The position numbers were made by a program, and so were the translations under genes. This document shows positions 37,257 through 49,923 of a DNA stretch of 64,000 nt, piece after piece. Each line of letters begins with the position of its first letter. Positions within the stretch are counted from its first letter, which is position 1. This DNA is from Thiocapsa sp. (lineage in GTDB: Bacteria; Pseudomonadota; Gammaproteobacteria; Chromatiales; Chromatiaceae): contig NZ_CP073760.1 in NCBI RefSeq assembly GCF_018399035.1, positions 3,290,001-3,354,000 on the forward strand, written 5' to 3'. Under the pieces are notes generated by a model that was not told where the DNA came from, searched no databases, and was given only the letters and a program-made list of their open reading frames with translations.

Positions 37257-37653
37257 CCAATCCTCCGAAAGACATTGTTGTGATGAGTCACGTCGGTGGC
37301 GATGTGCTCCTTGCTCGCCAAAACGCCCCCTGCGTCATCCAACGCGGTTTCTTCCGGTCTCTCTCCTGCCATAAAGTAGTACCTGCGGGCACCGACACAA
37401 CCACCGATGGACGCGGACGTCTCGGGTTTAAGCCAGACAAGGACGCCGATGGACGGCGATACTGCGGAGTCGCTTGGGCGCACTCTTTGCCGTGACTCCG
37501 GATCGGTTTGCGAAGACCTCTGTCGCACGACAGGGTTATCCTTCAACAGTGACGGAACATGGACAAGAGGATGGCTCGAGATTGATCTGAAGCCACGGAC
37601 ATCCGACGTCTTGCTCGGACAGGACCGAGCCTCACTCGATGGAGAAGAGACCG
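37257..37653. other. Intergenic region without a recognisable gene
   Basis: A 397-base gap between the divergent cytochrome b561 and ADP-ribosylglycohydrolase genes. It must contain both promoters. ORFs present are short and shadow-like; I see no repeat. Confidence 0.4.
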
Positions 37654-38595
37654 ATGACCCGCACCGACGACAACTCGACTTTTTCCGACCGCGCCCGCGC
37701 GGCCCTGCTCGCCCATGCGTGTGGCGACCGCTTCGGCGCCCCGCTTGAGTTCGTGAAGGACGCGAGCGTGCGCACCCGGCCGGTCCATCTGGGGCATTGG
37801 ACCGACGACACCCACATGTCGCTCTATCTGGGCGAGGCGATCCTGGAGCATGGAGCGGGGCCGTTCGAGCCGGACCGATTCGGCACGCTGGTCGGCGAGG
37901 CGTTTGTGCGCTGGAGCCATGACCCGTTGACCCCATCGACCGCGCCGGGCGGCACCTGCCTGACCGGGACCGCGCGCTTCGAGCGCGAGCACGACTGGAC
38001 TACCAGCGGGGTGCGCGAGTCCGACGGCTGCGGAGCGGTGATGCGGATCGTGCCCTTGGCGCTGGCCTATCGGGGCGACGACCTGATCGAGGCTGCGCGC
38101 ATCTCGGCGCTGCTCACCCATGCCCATCCCAACGCGGTGGAGGCGGCGATCGCCGGGGCCTGGCTGGTACGAGCGATCCTGGAGACGGGACGCTGGGACA
38201 CGCTGCTGGTCGAAGAGGCGATCCAAGGGCTCGACGGGCCTTGGCAGCAAGGTGGAGAGGTCGCGGCGAGCCTGCGCGCAGCACTGGCGTGGGCGCAGCG
38301 CGGCGAGGACTGGCTCGATGAAGAGGCCATTCCGCCGGGCGACGGCGGCTGGCGTTCCGGCAGTGCGCTGGGCCTTGCTGTGGGGGCGACGTTGCGCTGG
38401 CCGGCCGATCTGGGTCTGGCGGTCGAGAAGGCCGCGCGGATCCGCGGTGATTCCGATTCCGTCGCGTGCCTTGCCGGCGCCCTGCTGGGCGCGGCGCTGG
38501 GCACGGAGGCGATCCCGACGCCGTGGCTCGACACCCTGCCGCAGCGCGACGAGATTGCCGGGCTCGCGGATCGACTGCTCGGGCTCGATGCATGA
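37654..38595 (+). CDS. ADP-ribosylglycohydrolase family protein
   Basis: A 313-residue DraG/ARH-type hydrolase that removes ADP-ribose from modified proteins. The di-metal site is visible: WTDDTHMSLYL (about residue 50, metal-binding TDD-T) and the C-terminal RGDSDSVACLAGALLG (about residue 262). The helical core includes DGCGAVMRIVPLALAYRGDD. No ADP-ribosyltransferase is in view, so the target is unknown. I prefer ATG 37654 because GGAG lies upstream; ATG 37639 is in frame. Homologues in nitrogen-fixing bacteria reverse inhibition of nitrogenase reductase, but this member is not clearly DraG. Confidence 0.87.
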   Translation: MTRTDDNSTFSDRARAALLAHACGDRFGAPLEFVKDASVRTRPVHLGHWTDDTHMSLYLGEAILEHGAGPFEPDRFGTLVGEAFVRWSHDPLTPSTAPGGTCLTGTARFEREHDWTTSGVRESDGCGAVMRIVPLALAYRGDDLIEAARISALLTHAHPNAVEAAIAGAWLVRAILETGRWDTLLVEEAIQGLDGPWQQGGEVAASLRAALAWAQRGEDWLDEEAIPPGDGGWRSGSALGLAVGATLRWPADLGLAVEKAARIRGDSDSVACLAGALLGAALGTEAIPTPWLDTLPQRDEIAGLADRLLGLDA

Positions 38596-38655
38596 CGGCC
38601 ACATACCCGCCGCTGGCGGCGATCGGCGATCGACAGGGTCAACAGAGGAGCGGAG

Positions 38656-38952
38656 ATGTACGATCTGATCGGCGACATCCACGGCTGCGCCGGGGCGCTC
38701 GAGGCGCTGCTCGCCAAGATGGGCTACCGCGAACAAGACGGCGTCTGGCGACATCCGACGCACCAGGTGATCTTCCTCGGCGACTTCATCGATCGCGGAC
38801 CGGAGCAGGTCGAGGTGATGAAGGTCGTTCGCGCGATGGTCGACGCCGAGCAGGCGCTTTCGGTCATGGGCAATCACGAGCTCAACGCCGTGGCTTGGGC
38901 CACGCCTGCGGCGACGCTCAGAGCACCAACAGCAGGACGGCCGGGAGCGTGA
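38656..38952 (+). pseudogene. Calcineurin-like metallophosphatase, N-terminal fragment
   Basis: The first 83 residues match a PrpE/ApaH-like metallophosphatase: LIGDIHGCAGALEALLAKMG (GDxHG), QVIFLGDFIDRGPEQVEVMK (GDxxDRG) and SVMGNHELNAVAWAT (GNHE). Complete members have about 220-340 residues. Here the similarity stops at about base 38905, and the frame continues for 15 unrelated residues across the tail of a different gene on the other strand. The remaining metal-binding histidines are gone, so it is almost certainly inactive. ATG 38656 is preceded by GAGGAGCGGAG. Confidence 0.85.
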
Positions 38953-39082
38953 TCAGGGCGGCGGCGTTGCCGAGGAGCACGATGGAGGCGACACGCTCGG
39001 GCTCTTGAGCGTAGCCATCGGCGAAGATGGCCTTGAGCACCGCGGGCGGAAATGCGGCGAAGACGATCAGGATGCGACCTCG
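38918..39082 (-). pseudogene. AEC-family (auxin efflux carrier-like) transporter, C-terminal fragment
   Basis: On the minus strand about 53 codons read like the last two helices of AEC transporters: FAAFPPAVLKAIFADGYAQE, then PERVASIVLLGNAAALITLP and a final hydrophobic helix before the stop at 38918. This matches the family consensus (PPAVLN...GQEPERVASIVxLGN). Upstream the frame is closed by a stop within a few codons, and no other AEC segment is present. It joins the truncated phosphatase at about 38906-38917, which marks a deletion junction. Confidence 0.7.
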
Positions 39083-39147
39083 TCAGCGCAACGACCGAAG
39101 CGGGCGGGACACCGGGCCGACCTAAAGGCGTCGCCGCGCGAACGCCA

Positions 39148-40626
39148 TCAGAAGCCTCCGCCGGTGCGAAAGCCGCCGCTGTTCCCGCCGCGCTTCCCGG
39201 CCGCACCGCTGCCACCAGTGCGACCGGCGCTCCCGCGGCCCAAGCCGCCGAAGATGTCGCTCTGGCGACGCGCATCGCCGAGGCCGCCGCCCCAGACGGT
39301 ACCGCGACCGAAGGCACCGGAGCCGAAACCGGGATCGGAGCGCTCCGGGCGATAGCGCTGCTGCTCCTGCATGACGCGCCAGAGGTTGCGTCGGTCCAAG
39401 GCGCCGTTCAGGAACTGCCCCAGCATCATGGCGATCATGGCCTCGTTGCCGAATCGCGAGTCCGCGCGATCGTAGCGGTTGCGTTTGAAGTCCGAGCGCA
39501 GGGTCTCGACCTCAACGAGACGCTGCCGTGCCTGCACGAGCGACGCACGCAGCGGTTCAAGCGCGCCGTCGAGTCGGCGCAGCTCGTCCTCGCGCTCCAG
39601 CAGGCGAGCAACGATGAGGTCGTCTTCAGGGAAGGGGGTGGCGAGGGCTTCGCGGCGCAGCTCCAGCAAGTCATCGCGCTGCAGCTCGGACGTTACCAGC
39701 TCAAGCGCCTTTGCGCTGTAGTCGTCCTGCCCGGCGGCATAAAAAGCCTTTCGCACCTCGAGACCCTGGAGGTCGCTACGCGCTTGGGCGATACGCTGGT
39801 CGATGGCCTCGAGCGCCGCCTGCGCCTCGACGATTTCCGCGTCGAGGGTCGGGATACCGTCCTCGACCCGCGCGGCTTCGTCGAGTTCCTTCAGGGCGGC
39901 AACCTCTACCTCGGCGGCGGTCGCGAGCGCCGTGGCGTGCTCGCGCAGGCGCTCCGGGATCTCGTTCAGGCGGGCATAGTTCGCACCGGCGTCGGCATAG
40001 CCGATCAGGCGTGCAACCTTGCCGTCGAGCCACCGAGTCAGCCTCCATGCCCGGTACTCGGGCCGGCCGTATCGGCGTTTCCAGAGATACATGAAGAGCG
40101 GATCGTCGCGGTACGAGACGCCCTTCTCTTCGCGTTCCGCTTCGCTGCGGTCTGCCTTCTCGGCGGCGTGTGCGGCCTTGCGCTCGGCCTCCGTGGCACC
40201 TTCGAGCCGAGCCTTGTAGGCGTCGTCGGCGCCAAGCCGGGCCTGGGTATGGGCCTCCGCAGCGTCCGCAGCCTGAACCGCGGCATCGACCCGAGCCGCC
40301 TGCCCGTTGCGCTCCGACTCCAAGGTACGGAATGCGGACTCGGCAAATTGGATCTGCTCAGTCAGCAGCGTCAGAGCGGTCTCGCGTTGGGCCAGAAGCG
40401 CCGTGACCTGCTGCTCGGATTGGTCCAGGTGGTTGAGCAAGGCTGCGTCGGCGAGCAATCCGACGCGAAGCTGCGCGAGCGCCTTGTAGTCTTCGAGCTG
40501 TCCCCGGCGTTGCGCCTGCAGTTGCTGCTCGGCGGCCTCGACCCGTGCCTCGACCGCCGCGACCCGGGCGCGTGAATCGTCGACCGCCCGATCGATCTCG
40601 CCGAGGGTTTGTCTGCCGGACATCAT
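39148..40626 (-). CDS. Coiled-coil protein with Gly/Arg-rich tail, third gene of a conserved-looking trio
   Basis: A 492-residue soluble protein, family unknown to me. Long coiled coils occupy about residues 5-180 and 230-390; between them is an aromatic/basic patch (DPLFMYLWKRRYGRPEYRAW, RLTRWLDGKVARLIGYADAG). The last 60 residues are rich in Gly, Arg and Ser (FGSGAFGRGTVWGGGLGDAR, GGNSGGFRTGGGF), a low-complexity tail. It follows the DUF6384-like gene by 85 bases on the same strand. The trio probably forms one complex, since all three are coiled-coil proteins. Confidence 0.75.
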   Translation of the reverse strand: MMSGRQTLGEIDRAVDDSRARVAAVEARVEAAEQQLQAQRRGQLEDYKALAQLRVGLLADAALLNHLDQSEQQVTALLAQRETALTLLTEQIQFAESAFRTLESERNGQAARVDAAVQAADAAEAHTQARLGADDAYKARLEGATEAERKAAHAAEKADRSEAEREEKGVSYRDDPLFMYLWKRRYGRPEYRAWRLTRWLDGKVARLIGYADAGANYARLNEIPERLREHATALATAAEVEVAALKELDEAARVEDGIPTLDAEIVEAQAALEAIDQRIAQARSDLQGLEVRKAFYAAGQDDYSAKALELVTSELQRDDLLELRREALATPFPEDDLIVARLLEREDELRRLDGALEPLRASLVQARQRLVEVETLRSDFKRNRYDRADSRFGNEAMIAMMLGQFLNGALDRRNLWRVMQEQQRYRPERSDPGFGSGAFGRGTVWGGGLGDARRQSDIFGGLGRGSAGRTGGSGAAGKRGGNSGGFRTGGGF

Positions 40627-40711
40627 GCGCGGTCTCCAGGGTGAGCGGCTTTTGCCGCGAGGATATGCCGAGCCGCATCTCGGCGTGTCCGTTCAATCGC
40701 GGGATCGGGTC

Positions 40712-41668
40712 TTACCATCGCGTGATGGCCCCCCCGGTCGTTGGCATGTCGTACCGCGGAACCAACTCGCCGCGGGCCTTGTAGCCGAAGCGGTCGCGAT
40801 CGATGATGCCGTCGTCCTGCTTGTCGCGCGCAACTGCGTTGAAGGTCGGTTCGTCCACGCGAACACCCCAGGTGGCGACGGCCTCGGTCTCGCGGGTCTC
40901 TTCGTTGCGGATCGGCACGCGGAGCACCCGCCCGGTCGGATCCACGGCCTCGACCAGGATGTAATAGTTGCGGGCACCGGTGTTGATATCCGGAACACGC
41001 CAAATGCCGGTCTGCTCTCCCGGACGGTTGACGATGCGTAGGCTGTATTCCTGCCCTAAAGTCGTCCGGGCCATCTCCAGCTCATGCAGCGCTCGGCGGG
41101 CGCCTTGGGTATCGTCGTTGCGCATCGCGGATTGGCCTGCTCCGAGATAACTCTCCAGGGTCTCGCGCGCCGGGTCGCTCTCGGCCAACGCGATCGCCTC
41201 CGTGTGGACGCGCACCAAATCCCGCGGCAAATCGGCATCCGGGGCCACGAAGGAGACATAGTGGATGACGGCGGCGAGGATCATGATGCCCAGGATCCCG
41301 CCGACCCACTTACCCCAGTCGCCGCGGTTGACATAGATCCGGGCAAGCCGTGTCGCGAGCGAGCGCGGCGGCGGGGCATAGGTGAAGCGCCCCTCCTTGA
41401 GTGCCGCCACGCCTTGCTCGATCACAAGATCCGGCACATCGATCCCCTGAGCCGCGTAGATCTTGCGCAGACGCTCCTTGAGATCCTCCTCGCGATTCAG
41501 GTCGTCGAGCTCGGTCTTGACCAGACGCTCGCGGCGTCGCAGCGTATCCACGACGTCCATCGCGAGCATGACCTCGTCGAGCGGATGCGTGCTGCCGGCG
41601 ACCGCGGCTTGCGCCGCCGCTGCGCCGACCGGCCGCACGCCGCTGTCGACAGCGACATCGTTGCTCAT
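40712..41668 (-). CDS. DUF6384-like single-pass membrane protein
   Basis: A 318-residue protein: an N-terminal charged helix pair (VVDTLRRRERLVKTELDDLN), one membrane helix at about residues 123-142 (WVGGILGIMILAAVIHYVSF) and an extracytoplasmic C-terminal domain with strands (YYILVEAVDPTGRVLRVPIR, ATWGVRVDEPTFNAVARDKQ). I recall similar proteins named DUF6384; no function is known. The start overlaps the stop of the preceding gene as ATGA (41665-41668), so the two are translationally coupled. Confidence 0.78.
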   Translation of the reverse strand: MSNDVAVDSGVRPVGAAAAQAAVAGSTHPLDEVMLAMDVVDTLRRRERLVKTELDDLNREEDLKERLRKIYAAQGIDVPDLVIEQGVAALKEGRFTYAPPPRSLATRLARIYVNRGDWGKWVGGILGIMILAAVIHYVSFVAPDADLPRDLVRVHTEAIALAESDPARETLESYLGAGQSAMRNDDTQGARRALHELEMARTTLGQEYSLRIVNRPGEQTGIWRVPDINTGARNYYILVEAVDPTGRVLRVPIRNEETRETEAVATWGVRVDEPTFNAVARDKQDDGIIDRDRFGYKARGELVPRYDMPTTGGAITRW

Positions 41669-42870
41669 GCCTGAACCTTGAGATCGAGACCCTTGCCCTC
41701 CTCGGCGAGGCGTGCGAGCTTGCGTTTACCCTCCTCGACCGCGTCGCGGATCTCCTCGGCGTTGCGGGTGCTTTGGGTGCGCATCTCCTCGATGATCTCG
41801 TGCGATCGGGTCTGCCAGGTCACCACGGAGTCGACCAACTTCTTGACCGCGTCGGCACGCACGGTCGGCCCATAGCCCGCCCGCACCGCCGCTTCCTGGA
41901 CCTTGCCGCCGATATCGGCCAGGACCTCGAGCGATTGGCTCACGCCCTCCTTCATCGCCTCCACCGTTTGCGTTCCCTCGTGCAACCCGAACATCCCGGT
42001 GAAGGATGCGGTGAGCGCCGTCAGGACCACCTCGTTGGTGCTGAAGAAGCTCACGGCCTGAGCATAGACCCGCTCCTTGGCGTTGGTCGTCTGGAGGAGA
42101 CGCGCCATGACCACCTCGGAGGTGTTGTAGGAGATGGTCAGGTTGTCGGACAGATCCTTGGCGATCTGATAGCGCTTCTCTTCGAGCTGCAGTGCGCGCA
42201 CCTGCTCGTCGCGGGCCAGCTCGAGGCGGGCGCGTTCGGCCGGCTCGCTCGAGGGATTCGCCTCGACTTGCGTCATGGCCTGCGCCAGCGCCGCCTTCGC
42301 CGCGTCCAGCCGGTCCTGCGCGGTCTTAAGGACCTCGAGCGCCAGCACCTCTGACTGCTTCAGCGCGCCGCGGAAGTCTTGATAGGCTTCGAGGATCCGA
42401 TGCTCGCGCCGAATCTGGTCGTCGGTGGAGGAGGTGACGTCCAGATAGCTCGTCTTGATCTTGTCGAAACGCGCGGCGATATCGCCGCGCGTGGCCTTCA
42501 TCCAGACGTTGCTCAGGCGCTCGAAGGTATCGAGCTTGCCGTCCTCGATCTGATCCACCATCGTCTTGGCATCGTCGCGGATGCTGTTGAAGGCGTTGGT
42601 GATGTCCTCGTAGCGACTGCCGATCTCCATCGCCTGGACCTGCCGGCGAACCACGTCGTTGAAGAGCGACGCCTGGCTCAGTGTCCGTGCGATGGCGGTC
42701 ACGCGGCCCTCGTCGAGGGTCGAGATCCGGTTCAAGAGCGCAACGATCGGGTCGGCCTGTCGGTCCCCCTCGGTCGGGAGCAGTCCCAGGTCGTGAAGGC
42801 CGTTCATGGCCTTGTCCAGGTATTGGATGGGGGTCACGGTCGCAACGGCGGCGGTCTCTGTGGTGCTCAT
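41665..42870 (-). CDS. Helical coiled-coil protein, first gene of the trio
   Basis: A 401-residue, almost entirely helical protein. No signal peptide or membrane helix; coiled-coil stretches include SYLDVTSSTDDQIRREHRIL and the C-terminal EEIRDAVEEGKRKLARLAEE. The middle contains SFFSTNEVVLTALTASFTGM and EGTQTVEAMKEGVSQSLEVL, reminiscent of TelA-type toxic-anion-resistance proteins, which is a weak impression. ATG 42870 has GGAGGA five bases upstream. The operon is divergent from a LysM/BON gene. Confidence 0.75.
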   Translation of the reverse strand: MSTTETAAVATVTPIQYLDKAMNGLHDLGLLPTEGDRQADPIVALLNRISTLDEGRVTAIARTLSQASLFNDVVRRQVQAMEIGSRYEDITNAFNSIRDDAKTMVDQIEDGKLDTFERLSNVWMKATRGDIAARFDKIKTSYLDVTSSTDDQIRREHRILEAYQDFRGALKQSEVLALEVLKTAQDRLDAAKAALAQAMTQVEANPSSEPAERARLELARDEQVRALQLEEKRYQIAKDLSDNLTISYNTSEVVMARLLQTTNAKERVYAQAVSFFSTNEVVLTALTASFTGMFGLHEGTQTVEAMKEGVSQSLEVLADIGGKVQEAAVRAGYGPTVRADAVKKLVDSVVTWQTRSHEIIEEMRTQSTRNAEEIRDAVEEGKRKLARLAEEGKGLDLKVQA

Positions 42871-43030
42871 GGCGTCCTCCGCAAGGCCGGGGCGGATCCG
42901 CCGGACTTGGATTGTGGTAAAGGTCATCGACAGCGCAGACGCGCAATGAATGGCCAGGGGTCGTTCCGTGTGCTAGTTTTATCCTTGCCGCATTGGTGGT
43001 CAAGACGTTACAACACACTGGGGGGACACT

Positions 43031-43468
43031 ATGGGACTCTTCGATTTCGCGAAAGACGTCGGCAAGAAGCTCTTCGGCAACGACGCCGAGGCAGGAGAGA
43101 AGATCAAGGCGGAGATCGAGCAGGACAACCCCGGGGTCAAGGGACTGACCGTGAATTACGACAACGGCGTGGTCTCGCTGACCGGCGAGGCCGAGAGCCC
43201 GGAGGCGATGGAGAAGGCCGTGCTCATGGCCGGCAACGTCAAGGGCGTCGCGGAGGTCAAGGCCGACCAGCTCACCGCGCCGCCCCAGACCGCCGAGGTC
43301 GACTTCTACACGATCGAGAAGGGCGACACACTCTCGGCCATCGCCAAGAAATACTACGGCGACGCCAACGCCTACCCCCGCATCTTCGAGGCCAACCGGG
43401 AGGTCATCAAGGACGCCAACCTCATCTATCCCGGACAGAAGATCCGGATTCCCACGTCGGCCGGGTAG
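43031..43468 (+). CDS. lysM: BON-LysM domain protein (Kbp/YgaU-like)
   Basis: A 145-residue protein matching E. coli Kbp (YgaU), a cytoplasmic K+-binding protein. N-terminal GLFDFAKDVGKKLFG, a BON domain at about residues 25-85 (VVSLTGEAESPEAMEKAVLM), then a LysM domain at about 93-142 (YTIEKGDTLSAIAKKYYGDA ... LIYPGQKIRIP). There is no signal peptide, in agreement with a cytoplasmic role. It is divergent from the coiled-coil trio. Confidence 0.93.
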   Translation: MGLFDFAKDVGKKLFGNDAEAGEKIKAEIEQDNPGVKGLTVNYDNGVVSLTGEAESPEAMEKAVLMAGNVKGVAEVKADQLTAPPQTAEVDFYTIEKGDTLSAIAKKYYGDANAYPRIFEANREVIKDANLIYPGQKIRIPTSAG

Positions 43469-43524
43469 AGTCATCAAGGGCATCGGGCGGTTTCAGCCGC
43501 TCCGCTGTGTTTGAGTGATGGGTG

Positions 43525-43544
43525 TGGGCGACTGAAGTCGCCCC
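43525..43544. repeat. GGGGCGA hairpin, copy 2
   Basis: GGGCGAC-TGAA-GTCGCCC stem-loop followed by CCTACACACG, after the LysM gene. It resembles the hairpin at 19976-19995 and may act as its terminator. Confidence 0.5.
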
Positions 43545-43591
43545 TACACACGACGCCCGACGCCCTGCTCGAAATTCCCTTGTCGATATCC

Positions 43592-43672
43592 TGAATCGCG
43601 TCCCCGCCGAGATAGCGCCCCGCTCCACCCCCGTTCCCCACTCAAACCCTGCGGTTGTCCTCGAGACGCGAT

Positions 43673-43675
<3 letters not shown>
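43592..43675. repeat. Single AACCGCG-type module (variant ends TGAATCGCG)
   Basis: TG-AATCGCGTC at the left and GACGCGATT-CA at the right enclose exactly 84 bases, the same size as module 1 of the composite elements. The outer TG/CA replaces the TA of the other copies. The right CA is part of the stop codon (TGA on the minus strand) of the SNF2 gene. The interior is not related to the other copies. Confidence 0.65.
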
Positions 43676-47816
<4,141 letters not shown>

Positions 47817-47824
<8 letters not shown>

Positions 47825-49648
47825 TGCCGGTCCCCGGGAGCACGAAACCCAGCTTGGCAAGCCCTTTGCGGAAGGCCGCGAGCTTCGGTTCGGGGACACA
47901 CACCAGGCGCTCGCCCGCCCGGGTGCAGTGCGGGGCCGTGACGGGATCCGAGGTCAGCATGACGGCAATGGCGGGATCCCGACACTTGACGAGCCGAGCC
48001 GGTCCGGCATCGACGAGTGCGCTCGCGCGCTCCTCGACGTCGCGGAGCAGTTGGACGACCTCGGCAGGCAGAGCCTCGTCCGTCGACGACTCGACGAAGG
48101 CGCGGATGCGTCCTCGCTCGCCGGTGTCCGCGCTGTGCCGCAGCACGGCATCGGGATCCAGGTGCCACAGCCTTGCCGAGAGCGGCTTGGCGATCTGCTC
48201 CAACACCATCCGCTCGGCCGGCTCGGGCTCGCGTTTGAGGGTCAGGAGCAGATCGGCCCCGATCGAGCATAGCGGCGGTCGTTTCGGGAGCACGGGCGCG
48301 TAGATCTCGGCGAGCCCCAAACAGTAGGCGCCGAGCGCATTGAGCCGGATGTACCTGAGCCCGTCGTAACGGCTCAGGAAGGCAAACTCATCGCTCCCCC
48401 AAGCATCCGTGTAATCCAATCTCGCGGCGTAGGGCGAGGTGTAGGCGACATCGAGCATACCGAGTGTCGCGAGATACTCGAAGAGATAGGCGAGGATGTA
48501 GCGTCCCTGGAGGATCTCGAATCCGTCGGCCCCGTTGAATCCCAGGCTGCCGTAGTTTTGTTCGACGAAATACAGCCCCCGGGCGTTCTCGGTCACCGTG
48601 AAGCGGCGGCCGCGGAACTGCATCTGTCGGAAGAGCTCGTCGATGGCCACCCAGCGGCCCGGGGGACAGCAGTCCCGGAGCGCCTCGGCGATGACCGCTC
48701 GGCGCTCCGACACCGCGCTGAGTCGCACGCCTTTTGCCGTCTGCCCCTTGATCAGGTCGACACGACGCAGCTCATCGGGCGTGCCTTTCTGTTGCCAGCG
48801 CGCGAACAGGTGCGAGACCACCTCCTCGACCGGCCGAGACAGCGCCTTGTTGCCGCGGGCGGTCAGGACCAGCTTGCTGCCGTCGGCCTTCGCCAGCCCC
48901 CGGCCTGCAGCAGGAGCGGCCAGGCAAAGGGGCGAATGGGCCGGATCGGACCGCCGGCCGAGCGTGGTTCGTCCAGGTCGTCGTCCGCGGTGTACCAGTC
49001 ACCGCCGAGCAGGACGCTCTCCAGCTTGGTCATGGATGCGCTGCTCGGCAGACCCGTCTTGGCACCGACGCTGATGCGGCCCTGACCGATCAGGCGCAGC
49101 ACGCCGGGCAGGTCGTGATGGATCAGGGTCTCGGTGGCGAGACGCCGCAGCGGCTCGGAGGCGGCCTCGTCGGGCTCCAGGACGATTGCCGAGGCAATAC
49201 TCGTCGGCAGGTCCTCGTCGGCGCAGCTTGCGATCTCGAGCGGCGTCGGCACCGCGACGATCGACACCAGTCGCTTGCAGAGATCCTCCGGGATCGATCC
49301 GTCGTAGAAGAAGAGCGGCAGCAGCGAACGCCGCTCCTGGCGACCGCGCTCGGGCCGCGAATAGGAATAGGCCACCGGCTCGACGAGGTTCGGAAGCGAG
49401 CCGTAGCGTGCCTTGAAGCCGGCACGGTCGAAGAATCCGCCCCAGCGATGAACGCTCTCGGCGAGGGCGTTCTGCTCGATCTCGGAGAGCCTCCCCCAAT
49501 ACTGGCTTAGATCCGCCGACAAGAGCTCATGCGAGATCGCCTCGACCATATCCGCTTTGCGGGTCGAGCGATTCCCGTTCAACAGCAGGTTGCGGCGCTG
49601 TTTCAGTTGCTCGGCAGTCAGGAGCCAGAGGGCCTGTTGTAATGTCAT
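47817..49648 (-). pseudogene. Unknown protein of the chaperone/SNF2 operon, split by a frameshift
   Basis: Two frames read as one protein of about 610 residues. The N-terminal part (from ATG 49648, MTLQQALWLLTAEQLKQRRN) runs to IRPFAWPLLLQAGG. At the five-C run 48897-48901 (plus strand) one extra base would let it continue as LAKADGSKLVLTARGNKALS and then VVSHLFARWQQKGTPDELRR to the end at 47817. Without it, translation stops 10 residues later. The continuation resembles a winged-helix strand-turn (GGLAKADGSKLVLTARG), so a DNA-binding role is plausible. It overlaps the zinc-ribbon gene by 122 bases and the SNF2 gene by eight. Either the gene is broken or the base count of the C-run is wrong. 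Confidence 0.75.
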
Positions 49649-49904
49649 GGGCGGACTCTGCAGAGGGTGTCGAACGTGCAAAGGCGAGCAGGGCGGAAAC
49701 GAACGCGCCCCCCGACAAGGCCCGTGCCTGCTTCAGATCGCGGATGGCGCCGACCCTGTCGTCCTCGGCGAGACGGCGGATCGCGCGCGCGACGACGGCA
49801 TCGCCGGCACGATCAACCGCGTACAGCAGGTTGAGCTCCAGGCCGCAGCGGCGACACTGCTCGGCGCCGTCGAGACGGGCGCGACAATTGGGGCAACGGT
49901 CCAT
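49527..49904 (-). CDS. Small zinc-ribbon protein
   Basis: A 125-residue protein with an N-terminal zinc ribbon (CPNCRARLDGAEQCRRCGLE: two Cys-x2-Cys knuckles) followed by a helical region (VARAIRRLAEDDRVGAIRDL) and an unstructured tail. The tail overlaps the N-terminus of the next gene in another frame, so the natural stop may lie earlier if there is an error here too. It follows the Hsp70 gene by 19 bases. Zinc ribbons of this kind often bind partner proteins or nucleic acid. Confidence 0.7.
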   Translation of the reverse strand: MDRCPNCRARLDGAEQCRRCGLELNLLYAVDRAGDAVVARAIRRLAEDDRVGAIRDLKQARALSGGAFVSALLAFARSTPSAESAHDITTGPLAPDCRATETAPQPAVERESLDPQSGYGRGDLA

Positions 49905-49923
49905 ACGACTCGCCGCGCCCGGC

